A stretch of DNA of 59,657 nucleotides from an uncultured Acetatifactor sp. (GTDB taxonomy: Bacteria; Bacillota; Clostridia; Lachnospirales; Lachnospiraceae), in contig CAJUCE010000004.1 of NCBI GenBank assembly GCA_910584865.1, positions 1-59,657 on the forward strand, read 5' to 3'. Numbering within the stretch: the first letter of the stretch is position 1; the number at the start of each line of letters is the position of its first letter. The notes beneath the pieces were generated by a model. That model saw nothing but the letters and a program-made list of their open reading frames with translations, ran no database searches and was not told where the DNA came from. A program made the translations under genes and the position numbers. Positions 17,000 through 26,119 of the stretch are shown one piece after another.

Positions 17000-17770
17000 A
17001 TGGAAAAACTACTTGACTGCGTCATGGACATAGGCGAGCAGATGCTGACAAGCGGCGGCGAGGTCCACAGGGTGGAGGACAGCCTGAAAAGGATCTTCAC
17101 TGCCTACGGCGCCACGCGCATTGACGTTTTCATTATTACCAGCAGCATGGTTGTCACCATACATACGGATGACCACAGAATCCTCACCCAGACAAGGCGT
17201 GTAACGGAATATACAACAGACTACGAAAAGCTTCACAAATTAAATGAACTGTCCCGCAATATCTGTGCGGACAGGCTTTCTTCCGCTGAGATAAAGACGC
17301 GGCTCGCTGAAATCTCCGGAAACAGGACGTATCCGTTATGGCTTGAATTTATCTGCTATGCAACCATCGCGGGAGCCTTCACCCTGTTTTTCGGCGGCGG
17401 TTACGGGGAAGCAATTATTTCCTTTCTCATCGGAGGGTTTGTAAGATGCACTATCTTTTTATGTGACAAGACTGTCAGAAATAAAATCTTCACCAAGTTT
17501 ATCTCTTCCTTTGCCGCAACACTGCTTGCATTTTCCGCCCTGAAACTGGGGCTTATCCCCACAGCGGATGTTCTCCCCACGGTGGATAAGATTATCATCG
17601 GCAATATTATGACCCTCATCCCCGGCATCGGCCTTACAACGGCTCTCAAGGATCTGCTCGTGGGAGACAGTATCGCGGGAATGCTCCGCACCATCGAAGC
17701 ATGTATTACGGCACTGGCCATTGCCGCAGGATATTTTGTAATTGCCGTGTTGTCAGGAGGTGCCATATGA
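17000..17770 (+). CDS. Threonine/serine exporter family, large subunit (DUF1212)
   Basis: 256 residues. The N-terminal soluble part has the family motif SGGEVHRVEDSLKRI and FIITSSMVVT; about five membrane helices follow (FICYATIAGAFTLFFGGGYG; IIIGNIMTLIPGIGLTTALK). Works with the small downstream subunit; together they match the two halves of ThrE, which exports small amino acids. The stop overlaps the next start (ATGA). Confidence 0.85.
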   Translation: MEKLLDCVMDIGEQMLTSGGEVHRVEDSLKRIFTAYGATRIDVFIITSSMVVTIHTDDHRILTQTRRVTEYTTDYEKLHKLNELSRNICADRLSSAEIKTRLAEISGNRTYPLWLEFICYATIAGAFTLFFGGGYGEAIISFLIGGFVRCTIFLCDKTVRNKIFTKFISSFAATLLAFSALKLGLIPTADVLPTVDKIIIGNIMTLIPGIGLTTALKDLLVGDSIAGMLRTIEACITALAIAAGYFVIAVLSGGAI

Positions 17771-18216
17771 CGGCTTTTGAAATTACCCAGGTTTTCGCCG
17801 GTTTTATCGGCTCGCTTTGTTTCGGCGTCCTGTTTAATATGAAAGGAAAACGGCTTGCAGCCGCTGCCTTTGGCGGTCTCCTTTCCTGGGGCCTGTTTTT
17901 GGCGGCAAGCCGTCTGATTCCAAATGAACCGATTGACTATTTTATTGTGGCCGCGGCGGTTTCCCTTTATTCGGAAATCATGGCAAGAATCCTGAAAACG
18001 CCTGCCACGCCCATAGCAACCACCTCGCTGATCCCCCTGATCCCCGGGGGCAGTCTGTATTATACAATGACCTCTGCCCTGGAAAGCGATTTCAACGATT
18101 TCCTGGGGAAAGCAGTTTCCACATTGAAACTGGCCGGTGCGCTTGCCCTGGGCATTATCCTGGTTACCACCCTGTCCCAGGTGCTGTTTAAACGCATCGG
18201 GCAAAAGGCAAGATGA
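17767..18216 (+). CDS. Threonine/serine exporter family, small subunit (DUF3815)
   Basis: 149 residues, about four membrane helices (VFAGFIGSLCFGVLFNM; TPIATTSLIPLIPGGSLYYT). Start at the ATG 17767 with GGAGG upstream, overlapping the end of the larger subunit by 4 bp. Confidence 0.85.
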   Translation: MTAFEITQVFAGFIGSLCFGVLFNMKGKRLAAAAFGGLLSWGLFLAASRLIPNEPIDYFIVAAAVSLYSEIMARILKTPATPIATTSLIPLIPGGSLYYTMTSALESDFNDFLGKAVSTLKLAGALALGIILVTTLSQVLFKRIGQKAR

Positions 18217-18223
18217 CGGTGTC

Positions 18224-18624
18224 TTACAAGAAAGCCGGCTGCGGCATCCTCCTGCACCTCAAGTAAATGATTCCCCATAAAGAGAGGCCGATTACCGTAA
18301 CAATGCACTTATTCCATACCCAAACGGGATTCTGCCCATCGGCATATCGAATAAACAGATAAATGTACTCTGCTCCCGGAATTCTAAGCAGGCTGCGTAT
18401 GATAAGAACGATCAGCCACACAATACCGCAAACCAATGATGCATGTGCTCCCCCGCATTCTGAATCCCCAACAGCGCACACAAAGACGACAAAAAGAATG
18501 CAGGCGGAAAGTAAATAACCAACAGTTCCCATAGCGGTAATTCGTATCGAAACGCAGACGAAAGCGCCATGCAGAATACCGCAAATACACTGGACATATC
18601 AAAAGTAACTGCATAGCGGAGCAA
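18224..18624 (-). pseudogene. Frameshifted membrane protein
   Basis: Two minus-strand frames join near 18415 to give one plausible membrane protein: VFAVFCMALSSAFRYELPLW and ending FAVLCG, then in the other frame IVWLIVLIIRSLLRIPGAEY and a C-terminal helix. A single indel explains the split. Not assigned to a family. Confidence 0.5.
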
Positions 18625-18966
18625 TACCCAACTTCTGCTCCGGCTCCATGAAATAGCCGATGCCGTCCGTCAGCGCGATTCCTCCCTGGGCAATATCGTG
18701 AAGCCGGCCCCCAGTTTCCTGGCAGTCAGCCGCGCATAGAAATAATAGCTGTTGGAATACTCCCCTTTGTGCACCGGATCCTGCTGCCCGCAGTAGTCCA
18801 CTGCCTCCGACACCTCCACCGCGGACACCGAATCCCCGTAAACTTCTATCCTGCGGAAGGGCAGCGCGGCACAGGGCAGCAGCTCCAGGTCACTGCTGCC
18901 CAGGAAACCATGGCGCTGTACCATGTGGCAGGAGTCCTGGCACTTGAACAGCAGCACCTCGTGCAC
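18599..18966 (-). pseudogene. GDSL/CE2-like esterase, frameshifted fragment
   Basis: The first frame reads RIEVYGDSVSAVEVSEAVDY (GDS nucleophile motif, with Val where Gly is usual) and YFYARLTARKLGAGF. After a frameshift near 18705 it continues LHDIAQGGIALTDGIGYFME and is cut at 18599. The N-terminal jelly-roll remains in part; the catalytic Asp-His region is lost. Confidence 0.65.
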
Positions 18967-19026
18967 GTCCTCCGAACTGCCTTCCCTTTAAATTCCTAAA
19001 ATTATGTCCTAAAAATGTGCGGCAAC

Positions 19027-19077
19027 GCTTGACAGCTGTAGAGCTTTGTGCTAAGATGAGCTTGACAGCTGTAGAGC
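19027..19077 (+). promoter_or_regulatory. Tandem promoter/operator of the lipoprotein gene
   Basis: GCTTGACAGCTGTAGAGC occurs twice (19027-19044, 19060-19077), 33 bp apart. The first TTGACA is followed after 17 nt by TAAGAT (19052-19057), so operator and -35 overlap. The core motif recurs upstream of the BlaI-type gene. Confidence 0.65.
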
Positions 19078-19172
19078 AATCGAACAAAATGACATCGCGA
19101 TATACTGCGTTTGCAAAATAATCGCCAGGCGGGACAGTGAGTCAACGAAACCGTTACAGGAGGACAACGGAT

Positions 19173-21419
19173 ATGGGAATAACGGATATGAGAAAAACAA
19201 ATGCAGGAAAATCGAATATAGGAAAAACAAATTTCAGCATTACGGATTCCAACGGCCATTCAATGAAAAAGATACTGCTGCTCCCGCTCCTATCCCTTTT
19301 CCTTCTCACGGGATGCAGCGGCGGCAGCTCCCCATCCGCCGCTTCTCCCGATGCACAGGAATCCGCAGAGGTGTCAGGAACAGAAATGATGCCCGGAGCT
19401 CCGGACGCGGAGGCCCTATTCCCGCAAAAATACATCTCACTGTCACTGGATTTTCCCGATTCGCCAAATTATATCAAACGGGTTACTGCAGACAGCTATG
19501 GCAGCAGGTTTTACCTGCTGGCTCAGTATTGGGACCGGGAGAAAGAAATTTATGACAGCCATGATACCCTGTATATATTTGACGGCGATACACAGCAGCT
19601 GGAACCACAGCCTTTCTCCCTGGAACTGCCGGATCAAAGCCCTTACTACATCAACTCCCTGGAAGTAAGAAGCGAGCAAGAATTATCTTTCCGCCTGGGC
19701 AGACAGGACGGGAACGAGGAGCACGAATTGCTGGTGATAACGGATATGGAAGGAAACCTCCTGTCCATTGAAGAAGATTTCCCCGATCCGGAAAGCTATC
19801 CGTGGAACTCCAATTACCGGGATTACCAGATGGCCCTGGACAGTCCGGACGGCAGTACCATAGTCTGCCGGTGGAATGAAAACGAGGAAAAATCCTCCCT
19901 GTTCTGGTTCGACAAAGGCCAGGGCAGCCGCAGCCCTTTGGGGGAGATCCCCGGGCAGGCCCTCTCTGCCCTGTACCTGGACAGCCGGGATAACCTGTAC
20001 TATATTGCGGAAGGCAGTTTGATCCGATGGAACCTGACAGACGACACCCGGCAGAACCTGTCCCGGCTCACTGACATCGGCATTTCCAACTGGCCACAGT
20101 ACCTGGGAATTACATTCAATTCCCAGGGCCAAGCGTTGGTCTGTTCCATAGCAGATGCCAAGGGAAAAGTCTTCGTACTTTCTGAGGAAGAGTTACAGAC
20201 TGCGGACCAAATCCGTTTTGCCTATCTTCAGGAAGACCTGCTCCGTTATACCATTAAATTGTCTTCCGCCTTTTCCTATGAGCACCCTCAGTGCCCGGTG
20301 AAAGCTGAAAATATATATGGAACCGATCTGAATGACCGTATTTTTATGGAGCTTGCTACCGGCGAAGGCCCCGAACTGATGTGGGTTGACAAAGAAGATA
20401 TGCGGACTTTGGCGGAAAAAGAGCTGCTGATGGATTTGACAGATGTGATCCCGCCGGAAATTTATGAGCAACTATTCTCCTGTGTGATCCAGGATGGTAC
20501 TGTAAACGGAACCATGGTGGGGATATCACCCTTTTTTTCCATAGAAAGCATGGCCGTACCCAATACCGTCTGGGAGGGCGACTCCTGGACCCTGCCCGAT
20601 TTACTGTCAGTAGTGGAAGAACGTGAAGACTGGAACCTGCTTCTTGCCAACCCCTACCTGCCCAGCAACTACAATCTATTCCGCAAACTGCTGCCCAGCC
20701 TGGTAAACACCCCTTTTCTTGATCTGGAACAGGGGAAGGTAGATTTCAGACATGAAGACTTTGCCCGTTTACTGAAGCTTTGCATGCAATATGGCAATCC
20801 TTACGGATCAGATCCCGAGTATATCGGATGGAATGAGGTAGGGCAGCTCATGCATGCAGGACAGTGTGTGACACAGTTGAGTTATTTTAATGAGGGATTC
20901 CTGGAATTTTCCTCGATTATGGCTGACTTTGGGGACGAAATCCATATGGTGGGTTTTCCATCCTACAAAGACAGCGGACATTATATGAGCAGCCCAAACG
21001 GATATCTGGTGGTAAACAAAAATGCCCGTCATCCGGAGGAAATCAGAGAATATCTGGCTCTTCTGCTGGATTATGACAGCCAGCTCTCCCTGAACTGGAA
21101 CTGCAATGTCAGAAAAGATGTGACCAGAGACCAAATACAGAACAATTTCGACGGAGAGCCTGTGTTTGTGACATACACCACCTCCTATGGATTGATGCAG
21201 TCTGAAATAGAAGATTTAAAGCCGGACGGAACCACCTATATAGAAGAATATATGGAATTCCTGGAAAACTGTGTCCCCTGGCCGGTAGAGCCCTCTCGGA
21301 TTTCCGCAATACTGAGCGAGGAACTGGCCGGCTATTTCATCGGGGCGAAAAGCCTGGAAGACACAATCGATGTCCTGCAGAACAGAGTACAGCTGTATCT
21401 GGACGAGGGCGGGAAATAA
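19173..21419 (+). CDS. Extracellular solute-binding lipoprotein with N-terminal propeller-like region
   Basis: About 748 residues. A lipobox signal (LLPLLSLFLLTGCSGG) is preceded by an unusual ~30-residue charged N-extension. Start 19173 has AGGAGG 8 nt upstream; the ATG at 19263 would fit the signal peptide better but has no binding site. Residues ~80-350 are repeat-like beta strands (YIFDGDTQQL; LFWFDKGQGS; LYYIAEGSLIRWNL), and ~370-748 are a type-1 solute-binding domain (GPELMWVDKEDMRTLAEKEL; ending TIDVLQNRVQLYLDEG). A homologous pseudogene lies at 36.2-37.1 kb. No permease is adjacent. Likely controlled by the nearby BlaI-type repressor. Confidence 0.8.
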   Translation: MGITDMRKTNAGKSNIGKTNFSITDSNGHSMKKILLLPLLSLFLLTGCSGGSSPSAASPDAQESAEVSGTEMMPGAPDAEALFPQKYISLSLDFPDSPNYIKRVTADSYGSRFYLLAQYWDREKEIYDSHDTLYIFDGDTQQLEPQPFSLELPDQSPYYINSLEVRSEQELSFRLGRQDGNEEHELLVITDMEGNLLSIEEDFPDPESYPWNSNYRDYQMALDSPDGSTIVCRWNENEEKSSLFWFDKGQGSRSPLGEIPGQALSALYLDSRDNLYYIAEGSLIRWNLTDDTRQNLSRLTDIGISNWPQYLGITFNSQGQALVCSIADAKGKVFVLSEEELQTADQIRFAYLQEDLLRYTIKLSSAFSYEHPQCPVKAENIYGTDLNDRIFMELATGEGPELMWVDKEDMRTLAEKELLMDLTDVIPPEIYEQLFSCVIQDGTVNGTMVGISPFFSIESMAVPNTVWEGDSWTLPDLLSVVEEREDWNLLLANPYLPSNYNLFRKLLPSLVNTPFLDLEQGKVDFRHEDFARLLKLCMQYGNPYGSDPEYIGWNEVGQLMHAGQCVTQLSYFNEGFLEFSSIMADFGDEIHMVGFPSYKDSGHYMSSPNGYLVVNKNARHPEEIREYLALLLDYDSQLSLNWNCNVRKDVTRDQIQNNFDGEPVFVTYTTSYGLMQSEIEDLKPDGTTYIEEYMEFLENCVPWPVEPSRISAILSEELAGYFIGAKSLEDTIDVLQNRVQLYLDEGGK

Positions 21420-21426
21420 CGCCCCA

Positions 21427-21455
21427 CGGCCCGCAAAGCATCCGTATGCGGGCCG
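21427..21455. terminator. Hairpin between convergent genes
   Basis: Perfect 9 bp stem CGGCCCGCA/TGCGGGCCG with an 11-nt loop, 8 bp after the lipoprotein stop. No T-run; probably serves both convergent genes. Confidence 0.55.
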
Positions 21456-21503
21456 ATCCATAAAAAGGAAACGGGTTTCCGCTTAGATTCATCTTCTATG
21501 GTT

Positions 21504-22319
21504 TTATTCTGTCCCCAGTATCTTCACAGGCCCGGATATCACATTCCGGGCCACATACAGCACGCTGTCCGCCCGGGCGTCCATAGTCCATTTTACAAGC
21601 GTCATCTCCCCCCGCTGAACCTCTATGCAGGTGATACACCGGGGATGGACGCAACTGCCCGTATTATAATAGTAGGCTGGTTCTTCCGGCAATACAGGGC
21701 GGTGGGTATGTCCTGTGACCAGGATGCGGCGCCGGGCTTCGGCCCAGCCGCGCAGGTTTTCTTCGCACTTTTCCTTTACCTCATAATTCTTGGCGGCGCT
21801 GGTGGGATCCAGAAACCCCAGGTTCTCCAGCGGACTCCAAAAATATCGCACCAGAAACCGGGCCAGAGGCCAGAGCGTGGAATTCAGGAAGCTGGCCTGA
21901 TGGCCGTGGGTCAAATACAGTGACTTTTCCGGCATGGCCTCTGCATACAGTATGACCGCTTCCAGAAAGGCCGGATTCTTCCTGCGGACAATGTTGTGGT
22001 TACCGTAGAGCAGGTGCAGCCGGCCTCTCTCCTCGAACCGGGCGAACATACAGTAGACATCCTCGTGAATCTCCGTAATATTGCGCAGCTTCCGGTTCTC
22101 CCAAAGTTCCTCCCCGTCCCCTAACTCGATATACGTAAATCCGTTTCGGTAATAGTGCTCCATCGCCGCATAGTATAAGTGCTGATTCTTCAGGAAGTTG
22201 TCCGAGGATGTGCCCACCCCCCTGTGGCAGTCGCTTATGAGCACATATCTGGAGCACCGGTTAAAGGGCAGGACCAGCGCCTGGGAAAAGGCGCGGTCCA
22301 GCCGGCCGGCAGTGCTCAT
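21504..22319 (-). CDS. Metallophosphoesterase
   Basis: 271 residues with the full calcineurin-like motif series: SDCHRG, GDGEELWE, GNHN, HGHQAS and GHTHRP. Resembles UDP-2,3-diacylglucosamine hydrolase-like phosphoesterases, but the substrate is unknown. The start overlaps the end of the DUF4474 gene by 4 bp (ATGA), so the two are co-translated. Confidence 0.85.
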   Translation of the reverse strand: MSTAGRLDRAFSQALVLPFNRCSRYVLISDCHRGVGTSSDNFLKNQHLYYAAMEHYYRNGFTYIELGDGEELWENRKLRNITEIHEDVYCMFARFEERGRLHLLYGNHNIVRRKNPAFLEAVILYAEAMPEKSLYLTHGHQASFLNSTLWPLARFLVRYFWSPLENLGFLDPTSAAKNYEVKEKCEENLRGWAEARRRILVTGHTHRPVLPEEPAYYYNTGSCVHPRCITCIEVQRGEMTLVKWTMDARADSVLYVARNVISGPVKILGTE

Positions 22320-23305
22320 GACTGCTTCCCGCCGCGAGGCCTGCGGCTGTATTCAGAGCAGCGGCTTCCGCTCTTCCCGCGGCAGCATTTAGGCCGGCGG
22401 CATCCACACTTCCTGTGGCAGCGCCTGTGGAAACGGCGCAGCCGCATCAGTCTCCGGAAGCAGAATGGAAGGTAATAGTAGAGAAACAAAATACGGTCTT
22501 CCGTGCAGGTAAAGGGCCTGGTGACCCAGAGGAAGAGCCGGCAGTACATCCTGTTCAGGCACTGGGACAGTCTGCGGTGAAACCTGGTCAGAAAGCTGTA
22601 ATGTGCAGGCGCAGGCCCCGGCCCATGGAGGGTAAAAGACAGGCAGAGATTCTGCACCGTAATACACTCGGCAGGATAGCCTGCCCGACACAATCCCTGG
22701 TAGAATGCCTCCATCATTTCCCTGCCTCCAAAACAAATCGCCGCCTTTAGACACAGACTGGAAGGACGGGAAAATACCCCCGGCATAAAGGCCGTCAGCC
22801 ACCAGTGTCTCTCGGAAATCTTCACGCAGGCGCCGCCTTCCGTACACAGCTGCATGGAGCAGGACAGCATCTCCTCCTTCCCTGCCGCCTCAAAATGCGC
22901 TGTGCGGTATTCCGCCTCGGACAGCAGCCTGTCGGCATGATAGATACCGATCTCCGCGCCGGTGTTGATGCCGTACTGGCCCTTCCAGAACTCGATCAGC
23001 CATGTCCTGTCCCGATAATTGAAGTAAACGGGGAGGGAATCGAACACCATCTGGAAGCGGGACGCCATGTAGTCATAGAGCCGGGTGTAACCGGCACTCT
23101 TCTGCCAGGCGTCCATGGCGGAGGAGAAGAAACCGCAGCAACAGTGATACACATAGCCGAAGGGTTCCGCCAGCTCCTCCAGCAGGGAGCATTTTTCGCA
23201 TTTGTCCATGTCCCGGATCCTGCAGATGATTTTCTTTCTGCGTGAACGGCACAGCAACATGCTCACAAGAGCAAGCAAAAGTAAAATGAAAAGAGCAGCA
23301 TACAT
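22316..23305 (-). CDS. DUF4474 domain protein
   Basis: 329 residues. One N-terminal membrane helix, then the DUF4474 core (EPFGYVYHCCCGFFSSAMDA; DSLPVYFNYRDRTWLIEFWK; GQYGINTGAEIGIYH). The C-terminal ~60 residues are very rich in Arg and Cys (RRFHRRCHRKCGCRRPKCC), which may bind metal or be disordered. Function unknown; paired with the phosphoesterase. Confidence 0.75.
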   Translation of the reverse strand: MYAALFILLLLALVSMLLCRSRRKKIICRIRDMDKCEKCSLLEELAEPFGYVYHCCCGFFSSAMDAWQKSAGYTRLYDYMASRFQMVFDSLPVYFNYRDRTWLIEFWKGQYGINTGAEIGIYHADRLLSEAEYRTAHFEAAGKEEMLSCSMQLCTEGGACVKISERHWWLTAFMPGVFSRPSSLCLKAAICFGGREMMEAFYQGLCRAGYPAECITVQNLCLSFTLHGPGPAPAHYSFLTRFHRRLSQCLNRMYCRLFLWVTRPFTCTEDRILFLYYYLPFCFRRLMRLRRFHRRCHRKCGCRRPKCCRGKSGSRCSEYSRRPRGGKQS

Positions 23306-23418
23306 AATAGTAACCTATAATCCTATGTTGTTTTGCTCTATTATATGCCGGAATCCTCAAAGATGTACGCCCAGGGCCCTTATATCCCCGGTCTCTCTCC
23401 TAAACAAATCCGGATAAT

Positions 23419-23467
23419 TTGACAACTGTATGTTTTTGCGCTACAATAGGACTTGACAGCTGTAGCG
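23419..23467 (+). promoter_or_regulatory. Promoter/operator of the BlaI-BlaR1 operon
   Basis: TTGACA (23419-23424), 17 nt, TACAAT (23442-23447). TTGACAACTGTATG at the -35 and TTGACAGCTGTAGCG (23453-23467) just after the -10 match the motif upstream of the lipoprotein gene, as expected for autoregulation. Confidence 0.65.
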
Positions 23468-23546
23468 TATATAGTCCGGGCCGCAAACTCTGCCAACTAC
23501 GCCGGACTTTTAATTGATTGCCAATCACTTTATACAGGAGGCACAC

Positions 23547-23933
23547 ATGAAAGAAAGAAAAGAAAAAAACGCCATATTGCAGCAAAGCGACAGATATATC
23601 ATGGAAAAGTTGTGGACAAAAAGTCCCCTGACCACACTGCAGCTTTACAACGAGCTGAAGGAAGAGCTGGGCTGGAGCAAAAGTACAGTGTTCACGCTTC
23701 TCGGCCGGATGACAGAGAAGGGAATTATCTACTATGAAGAAAACGGCCGGGCCAAACAATACTATCCCGCCATAGGACCGGAAGAAGCTGCCGCTGCAGA
23801 GACAGCCAGTCTGCTGAAACGGGTATTTAAAGGTTCTGCCGGCATGATGCTGAACACCATGCTGAAGGAAAATATGTTCAGCAAAGAAGAAATCGACGAA
23901 TTATACAATATCATGTTGACTCAAAAGCGCTGA
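23547..23933 (+). CDS. BlaI/MecI-family transcriptional repressor
   Basis: 128 residues: a winged-helix domain (MEKLWTKSPLTTLQLYNELK; GWSKSTVFTLLGRMTEKGII; YYPAI) and a helical dimerisation tail (NMFSKEEIDELYNIML). Family members repress target genes and are inactivated when the partner BlaR1-type protease is triggered. AGGAGG lies 6 nt before the ATG. Followed 41 bp later by its sensor. Confidence 0.85.
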   Translation: MKERKEKNAILQQSDRYIMEKLWTKSPLTTLQLYNELKEELGWSKSTVFTLLGRMTEKGIIYYEENGRAKQYYPAIGPEEAAAAETASLLKRVFKGSAGMMLNTMLKENMFSKEEIDELYNIMLTQKR

Positions 23934-23974
23934 GTCGGCACACGAAATTATCGTATTAGAGAAAGGAAAATGAT

Positions 23975-25921
23975 ATGGCGGAGGTTATCATTACGTCTTC
24001 CATTTTAATCGGCCTGCTCCTTTTCATGCGCCGCCTGTGCCGGGATAAAATCAGCCGGCGCCTGCAATATAGTCTGTGGCTGTTGGCAGCACTCCGTCTG
24101 CTCATGCCCGTTGCCCTGTTTGAGAATCCGTTCCACATTATGAACGGCCTGCAGCCTGCAGCGGATCAGATGGAAGAATGGGCAGCGGAGACGACAATTT
24201 TCTCCGAAACACAGCAGCCAGCCTTCAACGGCAAAACCTCAAGTATAGAAAACGGGCTGGATTGTCCTGCGCCGTTTTCACCGTCGCCGCCTGAGGTCTT
24301 TGCCGAGCAGTTATCTCGGGAAAAACAGGGAACCAGCTTGCTTCTCCGTAAACCGTACGCGCAGAACGCAGGACCCGCCGGTTTCCCCCTGAGACAGCTT
24401 CTGCAGACTATCTGGTATGCGGGCATGGCAGTAATCGGCGGCTGGATGCTTTTCGTCAATCTGCTGTGCCGTTACAGGCTTTCCAGGAGGCGCATTCTTC
24501 TGGACGCAGAAGGCCGTGTCAAAATATATATGTCCGAAAACGCAGGCGTCTCCTGCCTGTCAGGAGTACTGTATCCCGTCATTTACCTGACGCCCGGCTG
24601 TGCACAAATTCCCAGGTATAAGGAATATACAATTGCTCACGAACTGACCCATTACCGCCACGGAGACCATATATGGACCTTCCTGCGCAATCTATGCCTG
24701 ATCATTCACTGGTTTAATCCGTTGGTATGGGTCGGCGCAAAGATGGCTGCCCGGGACTGTGAGCTTGCCTGCGACGAAGGCGTACTGCGCCTGCTAAGCG
24801 AGGAACAGGCACAGGACTATGGATATACGCTGATCGAGATGGCCGCCTCCTTCCGAAGGCCCTGGCTGCTTTGCTGCGAAACCGCCCTTGCCTCCGGAAA
24901 ACAGGAGCTGAAAGTACGGATTACCCGCATCGCCACCGTAAAAAAGAGGACGAATATCCCTGCCGCTTTTCTGGCCGTCTTCTGCAGTGCAATGCTGGCA
25001 GCATGCACCTTCGGAAGTGCAAAAGCGGCGCCGGTCATGGGGCGATATACGGAATCTACAGTGCCGCTGTCAGGAACAAATAAGGGAAAACTATTCTACG
25101 CTATATCCCGGGAGGAGAACACCATCCGCCTGATCGCCGAAACCGGCTTTGATGTACTCTCTTCGGACGGGATTACCTTTGAAACGGTAAAGTTAAAGGA
25201 TATGCCCTCCGGCACCTGGGAATTATACAGGAAAAGTGCGATTTACCGGGCCGGCTCCATCAAGGGAGCACGGGCATTCTGCAGCTACCTGTTTCCCGCT
25301 GCCGAAGGGCAGACGGCTTTTGCCAATTTCGTCATCACCGAAGAAGGCGAAGAAATCCGGCTGGACGCCCTGGAAGGAAATGATGCTCTGTATTTTTTCA
25401 GCAACGGCAGCTTCTTTATAGAAGCTGCTGCCGACAGTGCCAGCCGGTATTATCAGCTAAGTCCGGTCACAGGAGAAATCCGTCTTCTGACAGAAAGCAG
25501 CTGGAACGCTTCCTATATGGCTGCAGACGATCATATCCTCTATCTTGTAAATGAAACCGGCGTGCTTCTTTACGATCTCGGTACAGGGGAAGCCAGACAG
25601 GATCAAGTTCTATCCGATTTTGTGGCAGAGCACGCAACCGTATCTCCCCTGTCCGGCGAATATCCCGCTCTGCTGCAGCCCTATGACAATGGGGTATATA
25701 TTCTGACCCACAGCGGCCTATATTGGCATGAGCTATATACGAAAGACGTAGTGCAGGTAATCGACGGCGCTTCCTGTTCCATCGGCAATACCGGAAGAGA
25801 ATTTACGGACATTGCACTGAGAGAGACTGGAGGAAAACCGGATTTTTTAATACTATATGACAGGAACGAACTGGTTCGCTACACCTATGACGCTTCCCTG
25901 CCGGCTGTTCCGGAGGAATAG
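23975..25921 (+). CDS. BlaR1-type M56 metallopeptidase with unusual C-terminal sensor
   Basis: 648 residues. N-terminal membrane helices and the M56 zinc-protease domain are intact (HELTHYRHGD; DCELACDEGVL), then a further helix (NIPAAFLAVFCSAMLAACTF). The extracellular C-terminal ~310 residues are not the penicillin-binding domain of BlaR1 but a beta-rich, propeller-like region (GNDALYFFSNGSFFIEAAAD; GVYILTHSGLYWHELY) like the N-terminal half of the nearby lipoprotein. The ligand is therefore probably not a beta-lactam. Confidence 0.8.
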   Translation: MAEVIITSSILIGLLLFMRRLCRDKISRRLQYSLWLLAALRLLMPVALFENPFHIMNGLQPAADQMEEWAAETTIFSETQQPAFNGKTSSIENGLDCPAPFSPSPPEVFAEQLSREKQGTSLLLRKPYAQNAGPAGFPLRQLLQTIWYAGMAVIGGWMLFVNLLCRYRLSRRRILLDAEGRVKIYMSENAGVSCLSGVLYPVIYLTPGCAQIPRYKEYTIAHELTHYRHGDHIWTFLRNLCLIIHWFNPLVWVGAKMAARDCELACDEGVLRLLSEEQAQDYGYTLIEMAASFRRPWLLCCETALASGKQELKVRITRIATVKKRTNIPAAFLAVFCSAMLAACTFGSAKAAPVMGRYTESTVPLSGTNKGKLFYAISREENTIRLIAETGFDVLSSDGITFETVKLKDMPSGTWELYRKSAIYRAGSIKGARAFCSYLFPAAEGQTAFANFVITEEGEEIRLDALEGNDALYFFSNGSFFIEAAADSASRYYQLSPVTGEIRLLTESSWNASYMAADDHILYLVNETGVLLYDLGTGEARQDQVLSDFVAEHATVSPLSGEYPALLQPYDNGVYILTHSGLYWHELYTKDVVQVIDGASCSIGNTGREFTDIALRETGGKPDFLILYDRNELVRYTYDASLPAVPEE

Positions 25922-25939
25922 AAATACCGAAGGCCGCTC

Positions 25940-26076
25940 TTACCGCTTTCCTATCTCTTTGTCAGTGATCCTGCTATGCTCCTTGATAAAATCCATAATG
26001 TCATCCAGACTGGTAAACGCCAGCCCCACATAGCTGTCTGCCACCGTCCGTCTACCGCAGCCGGCTATAAAGAACT
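25940..26076 (-). pseudogene. Coding-like remnant between convergent genes
   Basis: An open minus-strand stretch reads VADSYVGLAFTSLDDIMDFI and ends KEIGKR-stop. It has protein-like composition but no start and no recognised family. It lies beyond the ABC permease terminator; possibly the tail of a lost gene. Confidence 0.3.
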
Positions 26077-26079
26077 GTT

Positions 26080-26107
26080 AAGACGGGGAGACAGACCTCC
26101 CCGCCTT
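26080..26107 (-). terminator. Terminator of the TetR-ABC operon
   Basis: AAGACGGGGAG pairs with CTCCCCGCCTT (one wobble) around a 6-nt loop, 13 bp after the permease stop. Confidence 0.6.
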
Positions 26108-26119
26108 AAGCCATCGAAT

